Positions 1-11,862 of a stretch of DNA of 64,000 nucleotides are shown in pieces. Every line of letters begins with the position of its first letter. Positions within the stretch are counted from its first letter, which is position 1. This DNA is from Colwellia sp. PAMC 21821 (GTDB lineage: Bacteria > Pseudomonadota > Gammaproteobacteria > Enterobacterales > Alteromonadaceae), in the NCBI RefSeq assembly GCF_002077175.1, contig NZ_CP014943.1, positions 1,612,001-1,676,000 of the forward strand, written 5' to 3'. Under the pieces are notes generated by a model. It did no database searches. It worked only from the letters and a program-made list of their open reading frames with translations, and was not told the origin of the DNA. The translations under genes were made by a program, and so were the position numbers.

Positions 1-188
1 CTATCATTAGATGTAAAAAATTACGCTAGATTTACGTTTTTTTTATTAAATATTTTATCCAACTTAAGCAAATTACGATGCACATGATTAGCGTTATTTT
101 AAGAGCACTCGCTGGCTTTTAGTGCGCTCAACCATTCATCTTAATGATGTTCAGTCTGACAATACATTCCTAGTATTTATAATACTGT

Positions 189-581
189 TTAGGCAAAAAA
201 GTGCTCTTTCATAAGACTAATAGTCTCATCTGAAATTTTTTGCGACTTTTTAGTTTGATGGTCAAAGTGCACCATAACAGCGGTACCCGACGCACATTTT
301 TTATCTTCCTGCCATGCTTCTTGATACACATCAAAAGAGCTATTGCCAATGCGGCTAATAAATGTTTTTAATTCTACATCAGCGCCATATTGTAATTCAG
401 CATGAAATTCAACGGTGGTTTTAGCTAAAATTAACTTCCAATTTTTTAAACTTAAATCAGGGGTAAACCATTTAAAAACAGGATCTCTAGCGCCTTCAAA
501 CCATTGTGCAACTACGGTATTGTTGATATGACCTAAACCATCAGTTTCACAAAATCTTGGCTTTATATTTTCTTTAATCAT
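189..581 (-). CDS. acyl-CoA thioesterase, 4HBT hotdog family
   Basis: A 130-residue protein with a single hotdog domain. The N-terminal segment has the 4-hydroxybenzoyl-CoA thioesterase signature: R9, then E12-T-D14, G17-H18 and N20-N21, followed by a helix ending in GAR. Family members hydrolyse acyl-CoA thioesters in the cytoplasm, with the Asp near residue 14 as the usual catalytic residue. The length is normal for the family. It is a single-gene unit, transcribed away from the divergent oxygenase at 793. The family assignment is firm, but the acyl substrate cannot be read from the sequence. Confidence 0.85.
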   Translation of the reverse strand: MIKENIKPRFCETDGLGHINNTVVAQWFEGARDPVFKWFTPDLSLKNWKLILAKTTVEFHAELQYGADVELKTFISRIGNSSFDVYQEAWQEDKKCASGTAVMVHFDHQTKKSQKISDETISLMKEHFFA

Positions 582-792
582 TATGATTCTCTACTTTTTT
601 TTTCGAAATATTTGTATTTAAATCACAAAGTGTATACTTTTAATAGGTTGATTTATCGTGACTAAAACAACCGTGGTAAATACTTTGTAAATAAAATTTA
701 TGACAACATTCTACAGAGATTTATCGACAAGGTAATTAAATTAGTGGCAGTTTATTGTATGCTGAGCTCGGATTAATAATAAGAATATAACC

Positions 793-1491
793 ATGACAGA
801 TTTTATTGAAGTATACCCTAATGCACTTAGCCGAGAGTTTTGTGAAAAATTTATTCAAGATTTTGATAACAGCAAACATAAAGTACCTGGAAGAACGGGT
901 AACGGCGTTGATACCACAAAAAAACTCAGTCAAGATATTTACCTCAACCAACATGCTGAATTTCAGCCGGCATTGCAAACCATTTTACAAGCCTGCGGCG
1001 AGCATATTACCGATTATATTGGCAAATATTTCTTTAGCTTAATTGGCGGCATTTCATTAACCGTTCAACACCCTAAAACTAAACAGCCAGTCGTATTAAC
1101 AGTCGATAACTTTGAAGAAGTTGGCAAACCAAATTTATTTAATTTGATAAAGTATTTGTTCAATTTGGCGCCTGTAAATGGCCAGCGGTATGAGCAAGGC
1201 AAAGGGAACTATGGCTATTGGCACTCGGAAATATTTCCACAACTGGGTGAGAATAAAGCGCTGCATAGAGTGCTACTGTTTATAATTTATTTAAATGACG
1301 TTGAAGAAGGTGGCGAAACAGACTTTTATTATCAACATAAAAGTATTAAGCCTAAGGCCGGCAGCATGATTATTGCTCCGTGCGGCTTTACTCATACACA
1401 CCGAGGTAATATACCAATTTCATCGAATAAGTATGTGCTAACGTCTTGGATGAGCTTTAATCCGGCCCAGCAAATATATACCTCAAGTTAG
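793..1491 (+). CDS. 2OG-Fe(II) oxygenase, prolyl 4-hydroxylase-like
   Basis: A 232-residue protein whose C-terminal half (about residues 135-222) is a double-stranded beta-helix oxygenase domain. The iron triad appears as H144-x-E146 (in WHSE) and H203 (in THTHRG), with K213 ten residues later in the place of the 2-oxoglutarate-binding Arg/Lys. GGETDFYY and KPKAGSMIIAP are typical core strands of the P4H superfamily. The first iron motif is HxE instead of the commoner HxD, which still allows iron binding. It has no signal peptide, so it is likely cytoplasmic. It is monocistronic. The substrate (a protein prolyl residue or a small molecule) is unknown. Confidence 0.78.
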   Translation: MTDFIEVYPNALSREFCEKFIQDFDNSKHKVPGRTGNGVDTTKKLSQDIYLNQHAEFQPALQTILQACGEHITDYIGKYFFSLIGGISLTVQHPKTKQPVVLTVDNFEEVGKPNLFNLIKYLFNLAPVNGQRYEQGKGNYGYWHSEIFPQLGENKALHRVLLFIIYLNDVEEGGETDFYYQHKSIKPKAGSMIIAPCGFTHTHRGNIPISSNKYVLTSWMSFNPAQQIYTSS

Positions 1492-1549
1492 CAAATGATT
1501 TTTCACGTGCTCAGCCATTGGTTATTAACACTTTTTGAAAAATAAAGTT

Positions 1550-1660
1550 ATACCAATTTCATTAACTAAGTGTTCTACTTTTTAATGAGGAAAAATGGCT
1601 AATGACAAGGCATAAAATTTAGTCAGTAGTCATGCTACTTATAAATGCTATAACGTTGGC
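1550..1660 (+). repeat. MITE-like intergenic repeat, copy 1 (partial)
   Basis: Begins with ATACCAATTTCATTA. It is clearly related over about 70 bases to the reverse complement of 6318-6385, with shared blocks such as AGGAAAAATGG and ACAAGGCAT. It then diverges, so its right end is approximate. It encodes nothing visible and lies in the gap between the oxygenase and the binding-protein gene. Confidence 0.55.
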
Positions 1661-1709
1661 GGAAGTATTGAGCTGTCAAACTCATTTTAACGGAACTAAT
1701 TAATATTTT

Positions 1710-2465
1710 ATGGATAAAATAATTATATGTATTGCGGCTCTTTTCATGGGTCATAGCTTTGCAGCACAACCGTTACCGGTATTAACCGTTGCAAGTGAAG
1801 AATGGCAGGAATATACCAACGCTGATGGTACAGGTACATACTGGGATATCGTAAGAGCGGTGTATGGAAAGCACTATCAATTGGAATTTATATCAACTAG
1901 CTGGAGTCGTGCGCTAAATTTAGTAGAAACGAGACGTGCAGATATACTTGTTGGCAGCTATAAAGACAAAAATCGAAAGCTGCTTTTTCCACAGCATCAT
2001 CTAGATATTGAATATCCGCTGTATGCTATTTTTGATAAAAACGTTCATAACATTAAAGGTATTGATGACTTAGCTGGCCTAACTGTAGCGGGTAAAAAAG
2101 ATTATGGTCTACAAAAATTTTTACCCAGCAGTAGTCATTTTTATGGCGTAGGCTACATTGATAATGTGGCTAAGCTGATTGAAAAAAAACGCGTAGATAT
2201 TGCCGTTGCCTATCAAATCAATTTATATTTAGCAGACCCCGACAACCGTTATAGTCACCAGGTCATAGGGACTGAAGAGCCTTTATATCTAGCTTTTAGC
2301 CATTCAGCTAAAGGTGAAAAACTTAAAAAACTTTATGACCAGCAAATTATCAAGTTAGTTGCTGATGGCACATTAAAGCAGTATTTTCTTAATATTGACG
2401 AATACCAACATGCCCAACTCGACACGATATTACCACCAAAGCCTTTCTTACCTGTGCAAAAATAA
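1710..2465 (+). CDS. periplasmic substrate-binding protein, SBP_bac_3 family
   Basis: A 251-residue protein with a short export signal (residues 1-18, ending SFAAQ). The rest is a family-3 solute-binding fold: an early strand PVLTVASEEW, the recurring WSRALNLVETRRADILVG segment, and ADGTLKQYF near the end. Similar stand-alone proteins are common in Alteromonadales and resemble polar-amino-acid binding proteins. There are no ABC permease or ATPase genes beside it, so it may work as an orphan receptor or with a distant transporter. A strong hairpin follows directly. The ligand cannot be predicted. Confidence 0.8.
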   Translation: MDKIIICIAALFMGHSFAAQPLPVLTVASEEWQEYTNADGTGTYWDIVRAVYGKHYQLEFISTSWSRALNLVETRRADILVGSYKDKNRKLLFPQHHLDIEYPLYAIFDKNVHNIKGIDDLAGLTVAGKKDYGLQKFLPSSSHFYGVGYIDNVAKLIEKKRVDIAVAYQINLYLADPDNRYSHQVIGTEEPLYLAFSHSAKGEKLKKLYDQQIIKLVADGTLKQYFLNIDEYQHAQLDTILPPKPFLPVQK

Positions 2466-2494
2466 AAAAAGCATAATGAAACATTATGCTTTTT
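2466..2494. terminator. bidirectional rho-independent terminator
   Basis: Stem GCATAATG/CATTATGC with a three-base loop, flanked by A-run and T-run on the two sides. It lies immediately after the binding-protein stop codon and before the 3' end of the convergent pssA, so it can serve both. Confidence 0.8.
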
Positions 2495-2546
2495 AGCCGC
2501 TAAGCTTGTAAAACTTTGTATTAGAACTTTTTATTGAAACTAAATG

Positions 2547-3878
2547 CTAAAGAAAACGTTTTAGCAATCTATCTACTTGCGTCATACGTAGTCTTTTCAG
2601 AAGTTTACGAGGCTTTTCAGGGTAGTTTTGCACACTTTCAATCTCAGACGCTTGACGTATGACTTTTGTATTTTGGGTAATACGCTTAAACTCCTCAGCA
2701 AATTTATTCGCTATCTCACCATTTTCGTCATCAAGTAAGATACCATTTTCCAAATCTAACGCCCAAGCTCTTGGATTAAGGTTACTGCCCGTCAACAAGT
2801 GATATCGTTCATCAACGACCAAGCCCTTTAAATGGAAGCTGTTATTATCGTGCTGCCATAAACGCAGCGATAAAGTGCCATTGTCTAAATATTTTTGACG
2901 TTTAGCTAAAAAGCTCGCGAGTAAACGCTCATAAATATAAGGCACAATTTCAACCGTTGAAAATGTTGCTTCATCGGCATTATAAAAGTCGTTGGCTTTT
3001 TTATCACCTACGGTCAAGGTGACTTTAACACCTCGTTTTAACGCGGCATCTAGGTCTCTTAATAAAGGCTTGGGTAAGTTAAAGTAAGGCGTAAAAATAA
3101 CTAATGTATTACGACTGCTGCGCACTAAATCTCGGATCACCCGGTTTAATTGGTTACCCCTGCGACCACAGCCAACAAACATCGAGGCTTGAATATTAGT
3201 AGATTCAGTACCAATTTCACTGGCACTGAAAGGGCGATATTTTGACGATTTTAATAAGCGAGTTAAACGAAGAATATTACGTTTTACTACCTTGTTGTCT
3301 GGTAACTCCCCTTGGTTTAATAGTGGGGCCAAGTTTGAATCAATGAAGTAGCGCTGGAGATATTGGCAAAAATTATCAGCTAAGGCTTGGTTATTTAAGC
3401 GATAGTAGCGATCAAGGCGGTATCGCTCTGCTTGTTGCAGGTATATATCATTAATACTGGCGCCAGAATAAAGCAGCACGTTGTCGATCACCATGCCTTT
3501 TAAATGCAACACACCGAGTAATTCTTTACGCTTAACGGGCACACCATAAATATTAATTGAAACTTGATGCTGTTGTTCAAGTGCTAAATAAAGATCACGA
3601 TTACCACCCGATGCTTTGTCACCAATCAATCCACGTTGTGCACGGTGAAAATCTACAAACAAACAAATATCTACTGTGGGAGTTTTTTGCTTTGCTTGAT
3701 ATAAAGCGGCTAATACTTCTCTGCCAGCCGCATCGTCTTGTATATAAAGCGCAGAAATATAAATGCGTGATTTTGCCTGGGAAATTTCTGCCAAGAGTAG
3801 CTGTTTAAAATCAGCGGCACTGTGGGCAATGTCTATATCTGAGGCTGCAATACCAGCAGTAGAATTAACGGTTACCAT
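2547..3878 (-). CDS. pssA: CDP-diacylglycerol--serine O-phosphatidyltransferase
   Basis: A 443-residue protein of the phospholipase-D superfamily type of phosphatidylserine synthase, close to the 451 residues of E. coli PssA. It carries two HKD motifs: H125-x-K127-x4-D132 (in HLKGMVID) and a second HLKGLVVD with GSNLNPRAW in the C-terminal third. The enzyme joins serine to CDP-diacylglycerol to make phosphatidylserine, the precursor of phosphatidylethanolamine. E. coli PssA has no membrane span and works peripherally at ribosome/membrane surfaces; none is seen here. The C-terminus is basic (RKLLKRLRMTQ), which would suit binding to acidic lipid. Confidence 0.9.
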   Translation of the reverse strand: MVTVNSTAGIAASDIDIAHSAADFKQLLLAEISQAKSRIYISALYIQDDAAGREVLAALYQAKQKTPTVDICLFVDFHRAQRGLIGDKASGGNRDLYLALEQQHQVSINIYGVPVKRKELLGVLHLKGMVIDNVLLYSGASINDIYLQQAERYRLDRYYRLNNQALADNFCQYLQRYFIDSNLAPLLNQGELPDNKVVKRNILRLTRLLKSSKYRPFSASEIGTESTNIQASMFVGCGRRGNQLNRVIRDLVRSSRNTLVIFTPYFNLPKPLLRDLDAALKRGVKVTLTVGDKKANDFYNADEATFSTVEIVPYIYERLLASFLAKRQKYLDNGTLSLRLWQHDNNSFHLKGLVVDERYHLLTGSNLNPRAWALDLENGILLDDENGEIANKFAEEFKRITQNTKVIRQASEIESVQNYPEKPRKLLKRLRMTQVDRLLKRFL

Positions 3879-4111
3879 ATTATCGGATATCCGCTAGCAC
3901 GATGGCTAAATTAAGAGTTTTATTTTTATTCATTCAATCTGGTTATTTATTTCTTTAAAGTAAACTGAGCTAATTGTACCGCAAGATCTTCTGCGAGTTG
4001 AGAAATATTAATGCCAGTATGTGCAACACTTTGGCTTTACAGGCTTAACCTATCATTAAACTTAACTTTATTATGCTTTATTATGCTTTTTTTGCTTTAA
4101 AACAGAATATT

Positions 4112-4152
4112 AAGGTGTTGTTCAAGGTTTATAGCCACTTTAACAACACCTT
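4112..4152 (-). terminator. probable terminator of fadH
   Basis: An 11-base inverted repeat, AAGGTGTTGTT/AACAACACCTT, with a 19-base loop, 18 bases past the fadH stop codon. The sequence beyond it on the minus strand is only moderately T-rich. Just beyond, at 4066-4085, there are two tandem copies of CTTTATTATG. Confidence 0.55.
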
Positions 4153-4170
4153 CTTTCTCGAGTGAAGCAA

Positions 4171-6207
<2,037 letters not shown>

Positions 6208-6223
6208 TCACTTTTTGGTTGTT

Positions 6224-6385
6224 ATACCCATCTTATTTATTATCTGATCATTTATACTGGTTACAATGATCAACTACTGTGTTATTTATTTAATAATGAG
6301 AACAACTAGTTATTAAAATAAATGCCTTGTATTTGACCATTTTTCCTACGTATAAAGTGGATCACCTAATAAATGAAACTGGTAT
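6224..6385 (-). repeat. MITE-like intergenic repeat, copy 2 (apparently full length)
   Basis: A 162-base element bounded by ATACCCA on the left and TGGTAT on the right, i.e. short terminal inverted repeats of the form ATACC...GGTAT. Read on the minus strand it matches the copy at 1550 over its first 70 or so bases. It is AT-rich with no coding capacity and sits between fadH and the GreA/B-like gene, in a non-coding stretch running from 6202 to about 6623. Nothing further was recognised in 6386-6623. Confidence 0.6.
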
Positions 6386-6623
6386 TATTCTAATTTATAG
6401 CAATGGTGTTATCTAAAGCTAGTTCATATTTTTTGGTCGAGCTTATTAATATATAAAATATCTGCTCGTAAGATAAAACTCAAGCTTTATTTTGACACCT
6501 GTCAGATAGCAGCAATAATCGGCTGACATCTAGATTGCACAAAGCACTAGTTTACTTTCGATATATTCTACGTATGCTGCGTTATAGCAATCGGTTACAA
6601 CAAAAAAGAGAAGTGTTATCTAC

Positions 6624-7118
6624 ATCGACAAAAATATCATCATTGACCAAGTCACTGAACAATTACAAAAAGAATTAGCGCTCGCATTAGTTGCTGCAAA
6701 TAATGCTCATAAGGCAGCTACCGACGATCAGTCTGTCGCTGAAACACAATATGACACTTTGGCAATCGAGCAAAGCTACTTGGCAGAAGGTCAATCTAGA
6801 CGGGTCGATGAAATTAAATACGCCATCAAACGTTTGCAAAATATCCCTTTAGCAGCGTTGAAGCCTAAGCTAGAGATAAATATTGGTTCAGTTGTGCAGT
6901 TAGAAAGAGATATTGATAAACAGCAGTGGTTTTTTCTGGCGCCAGTCGCTGGCGGTTATCGCTGTAAATTGGCCATGCAGATTGACACTATTACTATTGT
7001 TGTTATAACGCCAGAGTCACCTTTGGGCGCTGCGATAATGGGTAAAGTCATAGATGATGAAGTCAATATTAACATAGCTGAAAAAAGTATTACTGACTTC
7101 ATTTCTATGGTGATTTAA
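6624..7118 (+). CDS. GreA/GreB-family C-terminal domain protein, non-standard start
   Basis: The C-terminal part (GSVVQLE, WFFLAPVAGG, ITVVITPESPLGAAIMGK) is the FKBP-like domain of the GreA/GreB family, seen here without the canonical long GreA coiled coil. The frame continues as plausible protein upstream of TTG 6759 (a helix containing DQVTEQLQKELALALVAA) up to a stop at 6585. There is no ATG, GTG or TTG in that stretch. The best start by position is ATC at 6624 (reading I/M-D-K-N), with an AAGAGAAG ribosome-binding-like sequence about ten bases before. If TTG 6759 were used, the protein would be 119 residues and lack the helical N-terminus. The role is probably RNA polymerase or RNA-related, but this is unproven. 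Confidence 0.6.
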   Translation: MDKNIIIDQVTEQLQKELALALVAANNAHKAATDDQSVAETQYDTLAIEQSYLAEGQSRRVDEIKYAIKRLQNIPLAALKPKLEINIGSVVQLERDIDKQQWFFLAPVAGGYRCKLAMQIDTITIVVITPESPLGAAIMGKVIDDEVNINIAEKSITDFISMVI

Positions 7119-7160
7119 ATTCCATTTTTGTTCGGATTAAACGCCTATAATCAAGCTTAA

Positions 7161-8525
7161 TTATTGATTAAGCAAGGCTTTGATACTCGCTAAATCAACA
7201 GTTTTATCGTCTACCTTCAAATACGCAACAGCTTCGTCATGCATGATAGTCGCTTCAATAACGCCGGGCATTTCACTGAGTTTTTGCGCCACTTCACGTG
7301 CTTGTTCATCATTAATAATTCTGGTTGAAAAGCTATACGCCTTAGATTTTTTCAACGGCTTCATGCCAAAGGTTAACAACAACCACACTAGCGCAAATAA
7401 ACCGGTGACCAGAAATATAGTTTGCTCGCCAAATTCACCGGCAATAAAACCACCTAAAATACCGCCAGCAAATGCGCCTAAAAACTGGCTACTAGAATAA
7501 ATACCCATCACACTACCTTTAACACCGGCAGGGGCAATGCGCGACAGTATTGACGGCATGGTCGCTTCTAAATAGTTAAAGGCGGTAAAAAACATCATCA
7601 CTAATACAATCAAAGTGGTCATGCTCGTTGGTAGATACCAAAGTAATAATAACGCTAACGTTAGCAGCGCAACAGCAGCACTGAACATTTGCGTTTCTTT
7701 TTGCTTTTTCAACCCAATAATCATAAATGGCACCATCAGAAAAAATGAGCCTATTAGCGTCGGCAAATAAAGCTGCCAATGCTGTTCAAGCGCTAAACCA
7801 TTAGCAACAAATTGCTTAGGTAACGTTACAAAACACGCGGTTAACGCCATGTGGAGAATGAACACTCCCCAATTTAATCGTGACAGTTGTCCATCACGAA
7901 TTAAACTGCCTAGCTTTGAAGGCAGTGCAACATTGTCACCTTTGGGCGCGGTATTAATTGAATTAGGTACGATAAATTGAATGGTTAGCATGGCAAAGAT
8001 TGTTAATATCGCGATAAACCAGAACAAGCCACTTAAGCCAAATGCTTGCGCGACTATCGGACCAATAATCATAGCAACAGTAAACGAGAGACCAATGAAC
8101 ATGCCGATAGTTGCCATAACCTTTGGGCGCTGTTCCTCACGGCTTAAGTCTGCCGCTAATGCCAATATTGCACTAGCTATCGCGCCTGTGCCTTGTAAAG
8201 CTCGACCAAACACCACGCCATAAATAGTGTCTGACATAGCAGCCACAACACTACCGATAAAAAATATAACCAACCCGGCTAAAATTACCGGCTTTCGACC
8301 GAATTTATCCGATAAAATTCCCATAGGAATTTGTAACATAGCCTGCGTTAAACCATAAGCACCAATCGCTAAACCAAGCCAAATTGGGCTGTAACCGATA
8401 AGTTCTTCACCATAAATGGCAAAAACAGGCAAAATCATAAACAAGCCGAGCATCCGCAAGCCGAACACTGACGCCAGCGATAACGCGGCCTTTTTCTCAA
8501 TACTATTTAAACCGGATGCACTCAT
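7161..8525 (-). CDS. yajR: MFS transporter YajR with C-terminal YAM domain
   Basis: A 454-residue major facilitator protein, the same length as E. coli YajR. Twelve hydrophobic segments are visible, with the MFS loop signature GILSDKFGRKPVI between helices 2 and 3. The last 65 or so residues (INDEQAREVAQ...ALLNQ) form a soluble ferredoxin-like domain corresponding to the YAM domain of YajR. It is likely a proton-coupled inner-membrane efflux protein of unknown substrate. It is divergent from uvrA across a 322-base gap. The weak inverted repeat GCTTAAT/ATTAAGC at 7155-7173 overlaps its stop codon. Confidence 0.88.
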   Translation of the reverse strand: MSASGLNSIEKKAALSLASVFGLRMLGLFMILPVFAIYGEELIGYSPIWLGLAIGAYGLTQAMLQIPMGILSDKFGRKPVILAGLVIFFIGSVVAAMSDTIYGVVFGRALQGTGAIASAILALAADLSREEQRPKVMATIGMFIGLSFTVAMIIGPIVAQAFGLSGLFWFIAILTIFAMLTIQFIVPNSINTAPKGDNVALPSKLGSLIRDGQLSRLNWGVFILHMALTACFVTLPKQFVANGLALEQHWQLYLPTLIGSFFLMVPFMIIGLKKQKETQMFSAAVALLTLALLLLWYLPTSMTTLIVLVMMFFTAFNYLEATMPSILSRIAPAGVKGSVMGIYSSSQFLGAFAGGILGGFIAGEFGEQTIFLVTGLFALVWLLLTFGMKPLKKSKAYSFSTRIINDEQAREVAQKLSEMPGVIEATIMHDEAVAYLKVDDKTVDLASIKALLNQ

Positions 8526-8847
8526 GAAGATTTTTAACTCTTAATTTATTGGGAGCGGGAATATAAACGGGCATATCTTAACACGCCTACCGAATGAACA
8601 TAAACAGAGATTTTAGATGAATTTGGATTAAAAATTGTGCGATAATAATCGGTTCTAACTTTATGTTCGGCTAAAAACAACCTTGAGTAAAATTGACTGT
8701 AAAAACAACCTTGTTTAGGAGGGATTTTAAAGTGAACTATTATGTGCAATGTTGCTAAAACGTAAGGTAATTTACAATCAGTCTGATCTTGGCATACAAC
8801 TCTTTCGTATAACAATTCTCGGGCGTTAAACTGGTCACAAAGTCATT
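8526..8847. other. yajR-uvrA divergent control region with a 14-base direct repeat
   Basis: A 322-base gap between divergent genes. It contains TAAAAACAACCTTG twice (8672-8685 and 8700-8713), starting exactly 28 bases apart. I found no canonical LexA box (CTGT-N8-ACAG), which is notable because uvrA is normally SOS-controlled. Minus-strand reading frames here look like chance. Confidence 0.5.
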
Positions 8848-11706
8848 ATGAAGAAAATTGAAGTCAGGGGTGCTCGCACTCATAACTTAAAAAATATTAA
8901 TGTAGATATTCCTCGCGATAAACTAGTTGTTATTACCGGTCTTTCCGGCTCAGGCAAGTCTTCATTAGCCTTTGATACCCTATACGCTGAAGGACAAAGA
9001 CGCTATGTAGAATCACTTTCTGCTTATGCGCGCCAGTTTTTATCCTTGATGGAAAAGCCTGATGTTGATCATATCGAAGGCCTGTCTCCTGCTATTTCCA
9101 TTGAACAAAAATCGACTTCGCATAATCCGCGTTCAACCGTGGGCACTATCACCGAGATCTATGATTATCTGCGTTTACTTTATGCTCGAGTTGGTGAACC
9201 GCGTTGTCCGACTCACCACTTACCACTTGCAGCACAAACTATTTCCCAAATGGTTGATCGAGTTTTAGAACTCGACGAAGGTACTAAGGTGATGGTACTA
9301 GCCCCAGTGCTACAAGACCGTAAAGGTGAGCATGTTAAATTATTAGATAATCTTGCTGCGCAAGGCTACATTCGCGCCCGTATTGACGGCGAAGTTTGTG
9401 ATTTATCCGATCCACCAACATTAGAATTACATAAAAAACATACAATTGAAGTGGTGGTTGACCGTCTGAAAGTACGTGAAGACATTCAATTACGCCTTTC
9501 TGAATCTTTTGAAACCGCACTCTCACTTACCTCAGGCACAGTAAAAGTCGGCTTTATGGATGACCCCAAAAGAGAAGAGTTAGTTTTCTCGGCTAATTTC
9601 GCTTGCTCTAAATGTGGCTATAGTATGCAAGAATTAGAACCACGCTTGTTCTCATTCAACAACCCAGCGGGAGCATGCCAAACTTGTGATGGTTTAGGCA
9701 ACCAACAATATTTTGATAAAAGCCGCATCATTACCAACCCAGAATTAAGTTTAGCCGGTGGCGCTATTCGTGGTTGGGATAAACGTAATTTTTATTATTT
9801 TCAAATGTTGAAAGCCTTAGCTGATCATTATGAATTTCCCTTAGAGCTTCCATTTAGTGAATTAGATGAAAAAACGCAACAACTGATTTTAACAGGCAGT
9901 GGCAAACAAGAAATTGAATTTAAATACATGAATGACCGTGGTGACATTGTTATTCGCAAACATCCGTTTGAAGGTATTTTAAATAATATGGATCGCCGCT
10001 ACCGCGAAACAGAATCTAACGCGGTGCGTGAAGAATTATCGAAATACCTGAACAGTCAAAGCTGCCCAGATTGTAAAGGCAGCCGATTACGCTTAGAAGC
10101 ACGTAATGTATTTGTTGGTGATACACCATTAACAGAAGTAGCTGAATTTGCCATTGCTGACGCCTTAGCATTTTTCCAAGGGTTAGAATTAACCGGTCAA
10201 AAAGGACAAATTGCCGAAAAAATTCTTAAAGAAGTTTGCGACCGTTTAGGCTTTTTAGTGAACGTCGGCTTAAATTATCTTAACTTGTCGCGCGCTGCAG
10301 GCACATTATCAGGTGGTGAAGCACAGCGTATTCGCTTGGCTAGCCAAATTGGTGCCGGCTTAGTGGGTGTAATGTACGTTTTAGATGAACCGTCAATTGG
10401 TTTGCATCAACGTGATAACGAACGCTTATTAGAAACCTTGATACATTTACGTGATTTAGGCAACACCGTCATCGTGGTCGAACATGACGAAGATGCCATT
10501 CGCGCTGCCGATTATGTTATTGATATTGGCCCTGGTGCTGGTGTACATGGTGGCCATATAATTGCCGAAGGTAATGTCGATGACATTCTAGCTTGCGAAG
10601 ACTCACTTACGGGCCAGTACTTGTCAGGTAGGGAGCGCATTGAAATACCAAAAACCAGAATACCTTTTGATAAAAACAATGTAGTTGAGCTTAAAGGCGC
10701 TACCGGCAATAACTTAAAAAATGTCGATTTAGTTATTCCAAATGGCTTAATGACCTGTGTAACCGGCGTTTCCGGTTCAGGTAAATCAACCCTGATTAAC
10801 GATACCTTGTATAAGCTGGCTCACATTGAATTAAATGGTGCAACCACACAAGAGCCTGCGCCACATAAAGAGATTATCGGTTTAGACCTACTCGATAAAG
10901 TTATCGACATTGACCAAAGTCCGATCGGGAGAACACCGCGTTCTAATCCGGCTACTTACACCGGTATTTTTACCGCTATTCGTGATATTTTCGCGGCGAC
11001 GCAAGAGTCACGTTCGCGTGGTTATAAGCCAGGTCGCTTTAGTTTTAACGTGAAAGGTGGACGCTGTGAAGCTTGCCAAGGAGACGGTTTAATTAAAGTT
11101 GAAATGCATTTTTTACCGGATGTTTATGTGCCTTGTGATGTTTGTAAAAGTAAACGTTATAACCGTGAAACCTTAGAAGTAAAATACAAAGGCAAGAGCA
11201 TTCATGAAGTCTTAGATATGACTATCGAAGATGCTTTTGAGTTTTTCTCTCCTATTCCAGCGGTTAGACGTAAGCTGCAAACCTTAATGGATGTTGGCTT
11301 GAGTTATATCAAACTTGGACAATCAGCCACAACATTGTCAGGTGGTGAAGCACAACGCATTAAATTGTCTAAAGAACTCTCAAAGCGAGATACCGGTAAA
11401 ACCTTATATATTTTGGATGAACCGACCACAGGCCTGCACTTTCACGACATTAAACAATTGCTGCAAGTCATTCACCGCTTGCGTGACCATGGCAATACCA
11501 TCGTAGTGATTGAGCATAATCTAGATGTAATAAAAACGGCAGACTGGATTGTTGATTTAGGCCCAGAAGGCGGTGGCGGCGGTGGTGAAATATTAGTAAC
11601 CGGTACACCAGAGCAAGTAGCTGAACATAAAGGCTCGCATACCGCGAGATTTTTGAAACCACTACTAGCTAAAGAAAAACTGTCTAAAGCAAAACGATCT
11701 AAATAA
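8848..11706 (+). CDS. uvrA: excinuclease ABC subunit A
   Basis: A 952-residue protein (E. coli UvrA 940) with the complete tandem ABC-ATPase layout. Walker A motifs are GLSGSGKSS (K37) and GVSGSGKST (K646). LSGGEAQRI signatures occur in both halves, with Walker B segments [11 protein letters not shown] and [11 protein letters not shown]. Zinc modules CSKC...CQTC (about residue 253 onward) and CEAC...CDVC are present. It recognises DNA damage, loads UvrB and starts nucleotide excision repair in the cytoplasm. A Gly-rich GGGGGGE stretch near the end and a Lys-rich tail are normal. It ends in a good terminator. Confidence 0.97.
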   Translation: MKKIEVRGARTHNLKNINVDIPRDKLVVITGLSGSGKSSLAFDTLYAEGQRRYVESLSAYARQFLSLMEKPDVDHIEGLSPAISIEQKSTSHNPRSTVGTITEIYDYLRLLYARVGEPRCPTHHLPLAAQTISQMVDRVLELDEGTKVMVLAPVLQDRKGEHVKLLDNLAAQGYIRARIDGEVCDLSDPPTLELHKKHTIEVVVDRLKVREDIQLRLSESFETALSLTSGTVKVGFMDDPKREELVFSANFACSKCGYSMQELEPRLFSFNNPAGACQTCDGLGNQQYFDKSRIITNPELSLAGGAIRGWDKRNFYYFQMLKALADHYEFPLELPFSELDEKTQQLILTGSGKQEIEFKYMNDRGDIVIRKHPFEGILNNMDRRYRETESNAVREELSKYLNSQSCPDCKGSRLRLEARNVFVGDTPLTEVAEFAIADALAFFQGLELTGQKGQIAEKILKEVCDRLGFLVNVGLNYLNLSRAAGTLSGGEAQRIRLASQIGAGLVGVMYVLDEPSIGLHQRDNERLLETLIHLRDLGNTVIVVEHDEDAIRAADYVIDIGPGAGVHGGHIIAEGNVDDILACEDSLTGQYLSGRERIEIPKTRIPFDKNNVVELKGATGNNLKNVDLVIPNGLMTCVTGVSGSGKSTLINDTLYKLAHIELNGATTQEPAPHKEIIGLDLLDKVIDIDQSPIGRTPRSNPATYTGIFTAIRDIFAATQESRSRGYKPGRFSFNVKGGRCEACQGDGLIKVEMHFLPDVYVPCDVCKSKRYNRETLEVKYKGKSIHEVLDMTIEDAFEFFSPIPAVRRKLQTLMDVGLSYIKLGQSATTLSGGEAQRIKLSKELSKRDTGKTLYILDEPTTGLHFHDIKQLLQVIHRLRDHGNTIVVIEHNLDVIKTADWIVDLGPEGGGGGGEILVTGTPEQVAEHKGSHTARFLKPLLAKEKLSKAKRSK

Positions 11707-11756
11707 GTCATTCGCTAAAGCTAAATTAGTATAAACATCAATGATGGTGAATGCCC

Positions 11757-11787
11757 AAAGGCTTGTTTTTTGTAACAAGCCTTTTTT
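11757..11787 (+). terminator. rho-independent terminator of uvrA
   Basis: Stem AAAGGCTTGTT/AACAAGCCTTT with a six-base loop, followed by a T-tract. It lies 50 bases after the uvrA stop codon. Confidence 0.8.
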
Positions 11788-11862
11788 GTATCTAGCATCT
11801 GATAGAAGTTATGTTTAATATGACTCATCTCAATTGAATTAAACTCTAAAGCAGTAAGTTAA

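Noticed and set aside
736..1042. Alternative frames over the 2OG oxygenase gene
   Set aside because: Lie inside or antisense to a gene with clear motifs.
4066..4085. CTTTATTATG tandem pair
   Set aside because: Only two copies in low-complexity AT-rich sequence; not informative.
8546..8815. 89-codon minus-strand reading frame in the yajR-uvrA gap
   Set aside because: Covers the divergent promoter region, has no family resemblance, and is likely chance.
8526..8847. LexA box upstream of uvrA (CTGTAAAAACAACCTT, CTGATCTTGGCATACA)
   Set aside because: Only half-sites match CTGT-N8-ACAG; too weak to annotate.
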